64,000 nt of DNA from Mangifera indica (taxonomy: Eukaryota > Streptophyta > Magnoliopsida > Sapindales > Anacardiaceae). Positions 61,840 through 64,000 of this stretch are shown here, one piece after another. The stretch's first letter is position 1; each line of letters begins with the position of its first letter. The translations under genes were made by a program, and so were the position numbers. The notes under the pieces were generated by a model. It was given only the letters and a program-made list of their open reading frames with translations. It did no database searches and had not been told where the DNA came from. Where the stretch lies: contig NC_058145.1 in assembly GCF_011075055.1 (NCBI RefSeq), positions 12,645,894 through 12,709,893 of the forward strand, read 5' to 3'.

Positions 61840-64000
61840 TGAAAAAGAGAAGATTTGCAAAGACTGAACTGGCGACTTGAGTTAACTCGAAGAGATATGA
61901 ATTGGGGTTGATTTTTACCGACCGTTTGGCAGAGCCTTATATCAGGTGCGTCTTGAATTTTGCCCACCCTAGGTAACGCCGTCTACTGTCTTTGACTTTG
62001 ACTATCCACAGACCGACGGAATCAAACAATGTCAGAGTCCTTAGAAGCATGGGAATGTGTGCACTTAGCAATGTATGCAGTAGAATGAGTGCATTTTCCA
62101 ATGTATGAATAATTGTTTTTTTTTTATTATATTAATTTTATGTATATTTAAAGATAATTTTTTTAATTAAAATTTTATTTAAATTGGATAATTAATTTAA
62201 GATCAAATTAATTATATCAAACATAACAAATTTTAAGTTTAATAATTAATTTTATAATTTTTAAAATAAATAATTTAAAATTTTAATTTTAATATAACAT
62301 ATTAATTTATTATGGACAAAAACTCACTTTACAACGGTTAAAAATTTTAATTCTCTCCACTTTCACTGTACAGGAAAATGAAACGACGTGTCTTTATGAG
62401 CTCAGTCGTCAACTGTAATCGGTCCTGCTCTGCCTCTCTTCAAGTAAACATGATTTGATGGCAAGGCAGGCGAGTGATAACTATCTCTGTTTCTTTCAAA
62501 TATGTGGGCCTCGAATGGCTTGCGTCCCCTGATGGTGGAATTTGCTTTACTCATTAATATTCTCCATCTCTTCTCTTTCTTTCTCTTTTGTTTTTGGTAA
62601 AGTAGAACCCATTTTCCTTTATCATTTGTTTCTGGATTATTGATATTATCTTTTCGAATATCAGTACCATCATTTCATTTGAAAAATTAATGGTGGCTTG
62701 GCAAAATACCCCTCAAATCATTTCAAATCCAATATGTTGATGGTTGGCTTTGTTGTGAGAGGAAAAAGCTCAATCACCCAAAGTGCAAGCTGTCGAAAGT
62801 AGAAACCTGACACTGCCTTGTGTGGACGTCAAAATAAAAAGGAAAATACCTGGAGAATTAGTTAATATTGGTGTGAGGGTTATATTTGAATCGAATTTAT
62901 TTTTTCAATTTGATTTAAATGTGTTTAAAATGAATTTAATTTAAATAAATTTGAGTTTAAATTTGAATTTAAGAGTCAAATATTTCTTAGTCTTACTTTT
63001 ATGGGTATTCGGTTTGTCAAACTTATGAGTCTAAAAAATTTAAAATAATGTTATTTTAATTAATACACATCAAAATAATGTCATTTTAATTAATACATAT
63101 TAAAACAATATCATTTTAATAATAAATTGAGCTCAAAACTTTGATCAAACTCAAACTTAACTTTAACTCGAACAACTTTCAGATGAGTATGACGAGCTCG
63201 GTCATGCTTTTATTCAAATTGAATCGAGTTCAAGCTTAAAGAGAGATCAAACTTAATTCAATTCAAGTCCAATCTTAATTGATGTTTTTATTCAAGTCAC
63301 GCTAGGCTCAACACAAAGAAATTAAAAGTTGCTATAGTTGCAGGAATGTATGATCGTTAAACATTTGCAGAAGACTCACCACTAACTCCTTAACGGGCCT
63401 CATCAAACTGATATTGCAAAGTTGAAAAATGAGACATTTTGTGATTTCACATCAAGATGTATCTGACGGAATCAATGACCCCAGAATTACTTGGAACTGA
63501 AACAACTTTGTAGATGTCCAGCTTTAGTCTTAATGTAAACAAAAATTGGCCAAAACCTGTAATTTTACTGAAAATGGTAAGTAATAATATAAACCCGGGT
63601 TTTAAAGCATTCAAAATAAAAAATATATTTATTTTAATAGACTTTTTATTCTTATTTTATATAATGTAAAAAGGAAGATATGTGATTCTAAACGTTAATA
63701 AAACTAGTAAAGTGTTATAATTTTTAGAAAGAAAGTTTGGGTTCGAGCTTTGTTATACTTGTTAAATATTAACTTATCTAATCAACTAATTTAATAATTA
63801 TGAGTCTAATCATTGTATTTCAAAATTATCCGTTTAATAATACGAAGGTCTCAATTATTTGAAAAAAAAAATAACTTACCATACACAGAAGTGTTTGGTT
63901 AAAGTGAAAAGCAATAATGAAAACTTCTCCTTGCAAGATTTGTATTCCTTATTGTAATCCACTTTCTAAAATCACATGTACCATTCAAGCTTATCATGGA
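61840..64000. other. Spacer to the right edge; no gene seen
   Basis: 62880-63300 is rich in GAGCTC/AACTCGA words and has three 30-bp units around AAAATAATGTCATTTTAAT (63040-63120). It resembles the hAT-like MITE at 5729-5926 in composition and is probably a relative. 62380-62600 is GC-richer without an ORF. Confidence 0.4.

Overview
The window is nuclear DNA from a eudicot plant, probably a woody rosid, although the species cannot be fixed from sequence alone. It is AT-rich. Genes are split by GT-AG introns, and the proteins are plant-specific or plant-typed: XS-domain silencing factor, FPF1-like, RLCK-VII kinases, type 2 metallothionein, PPR, plant TIM9, and MBD5/6-type methyl-CpG binders. 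Much of the space between genes is small DNA transposons (MITEs), decayed retroelements and local tandem repeats.

Layout. 0-3 kb: the 5' part of an FDM/IDN2-like gene on the minus strand, running off the left edge, with a 1.9 kb 5'UTR intron. 3-13.9 kb: transposon-rich DNA with a hAT transposase remnant, several MITEs and a single-exon FPF1-like gene (7.9-8.3 kb). 13.9-20.2 kb: two receptor-like cytoplasmic kinases of subfamily VII, tail to tail. 20.2-24.8 kb: repeats. 24.9-27.7 kb: a cytosolic triosephosphate isomerase gene that lacks the two exons carrying the catalytic histidine. 27.9-42.9 kb: a tandemly duplicated MBD locus with one compact gene (MBD-A), one decayed copy, and one gene (MBD-B) whose first intron holds an antisense Ty3/gypsy remnant. 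43.7-47.2 kb: a plastid-derived tRNA-Gln-like sequence, a GH17 beta-1,3-glucanase, a decayed X8 module downstream of it, and a nuclear tRNA-Lys. 47.5-50.3 kb: a RING-H2 protein and CXIP4, divergently transcribed. 52-54.1 kb: TIM9, with a tandem-repeat array in its intron. 56.9-58.7 kb: a two-exon PPR gene. 60.5-61.9 kb: a type 2 metallothionein and a decayed tandem copy. 62-64 kb: repeat-like DNA.

Function. As usual in a plant genome, there is no operon or obvious pathway cluster. The coherent units are the tandem MBD locus, the metallothionein gene-pseudogene pair, and the convergent pair of RLCK-VII kinases. The FDM-like and MBD genes both act around DNA methylation (RNA-directed DNA methylation and methyl-CG reading), but they are 28 kb apart and probably neighbours by chance.

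No convincing new biological system was found. The observations most worth checking are the exon-deleted TPI, the MBD duplication with one strongly diverged first exon, the GH17 gene that seems to have lost its X8 module, a GC-AG intron in a kinase gene, and the tRNA-Gln-like sequence whose anticodon now reads UUA. Exon limits were set by hand from reading frame and splice motifs, without transcript data.
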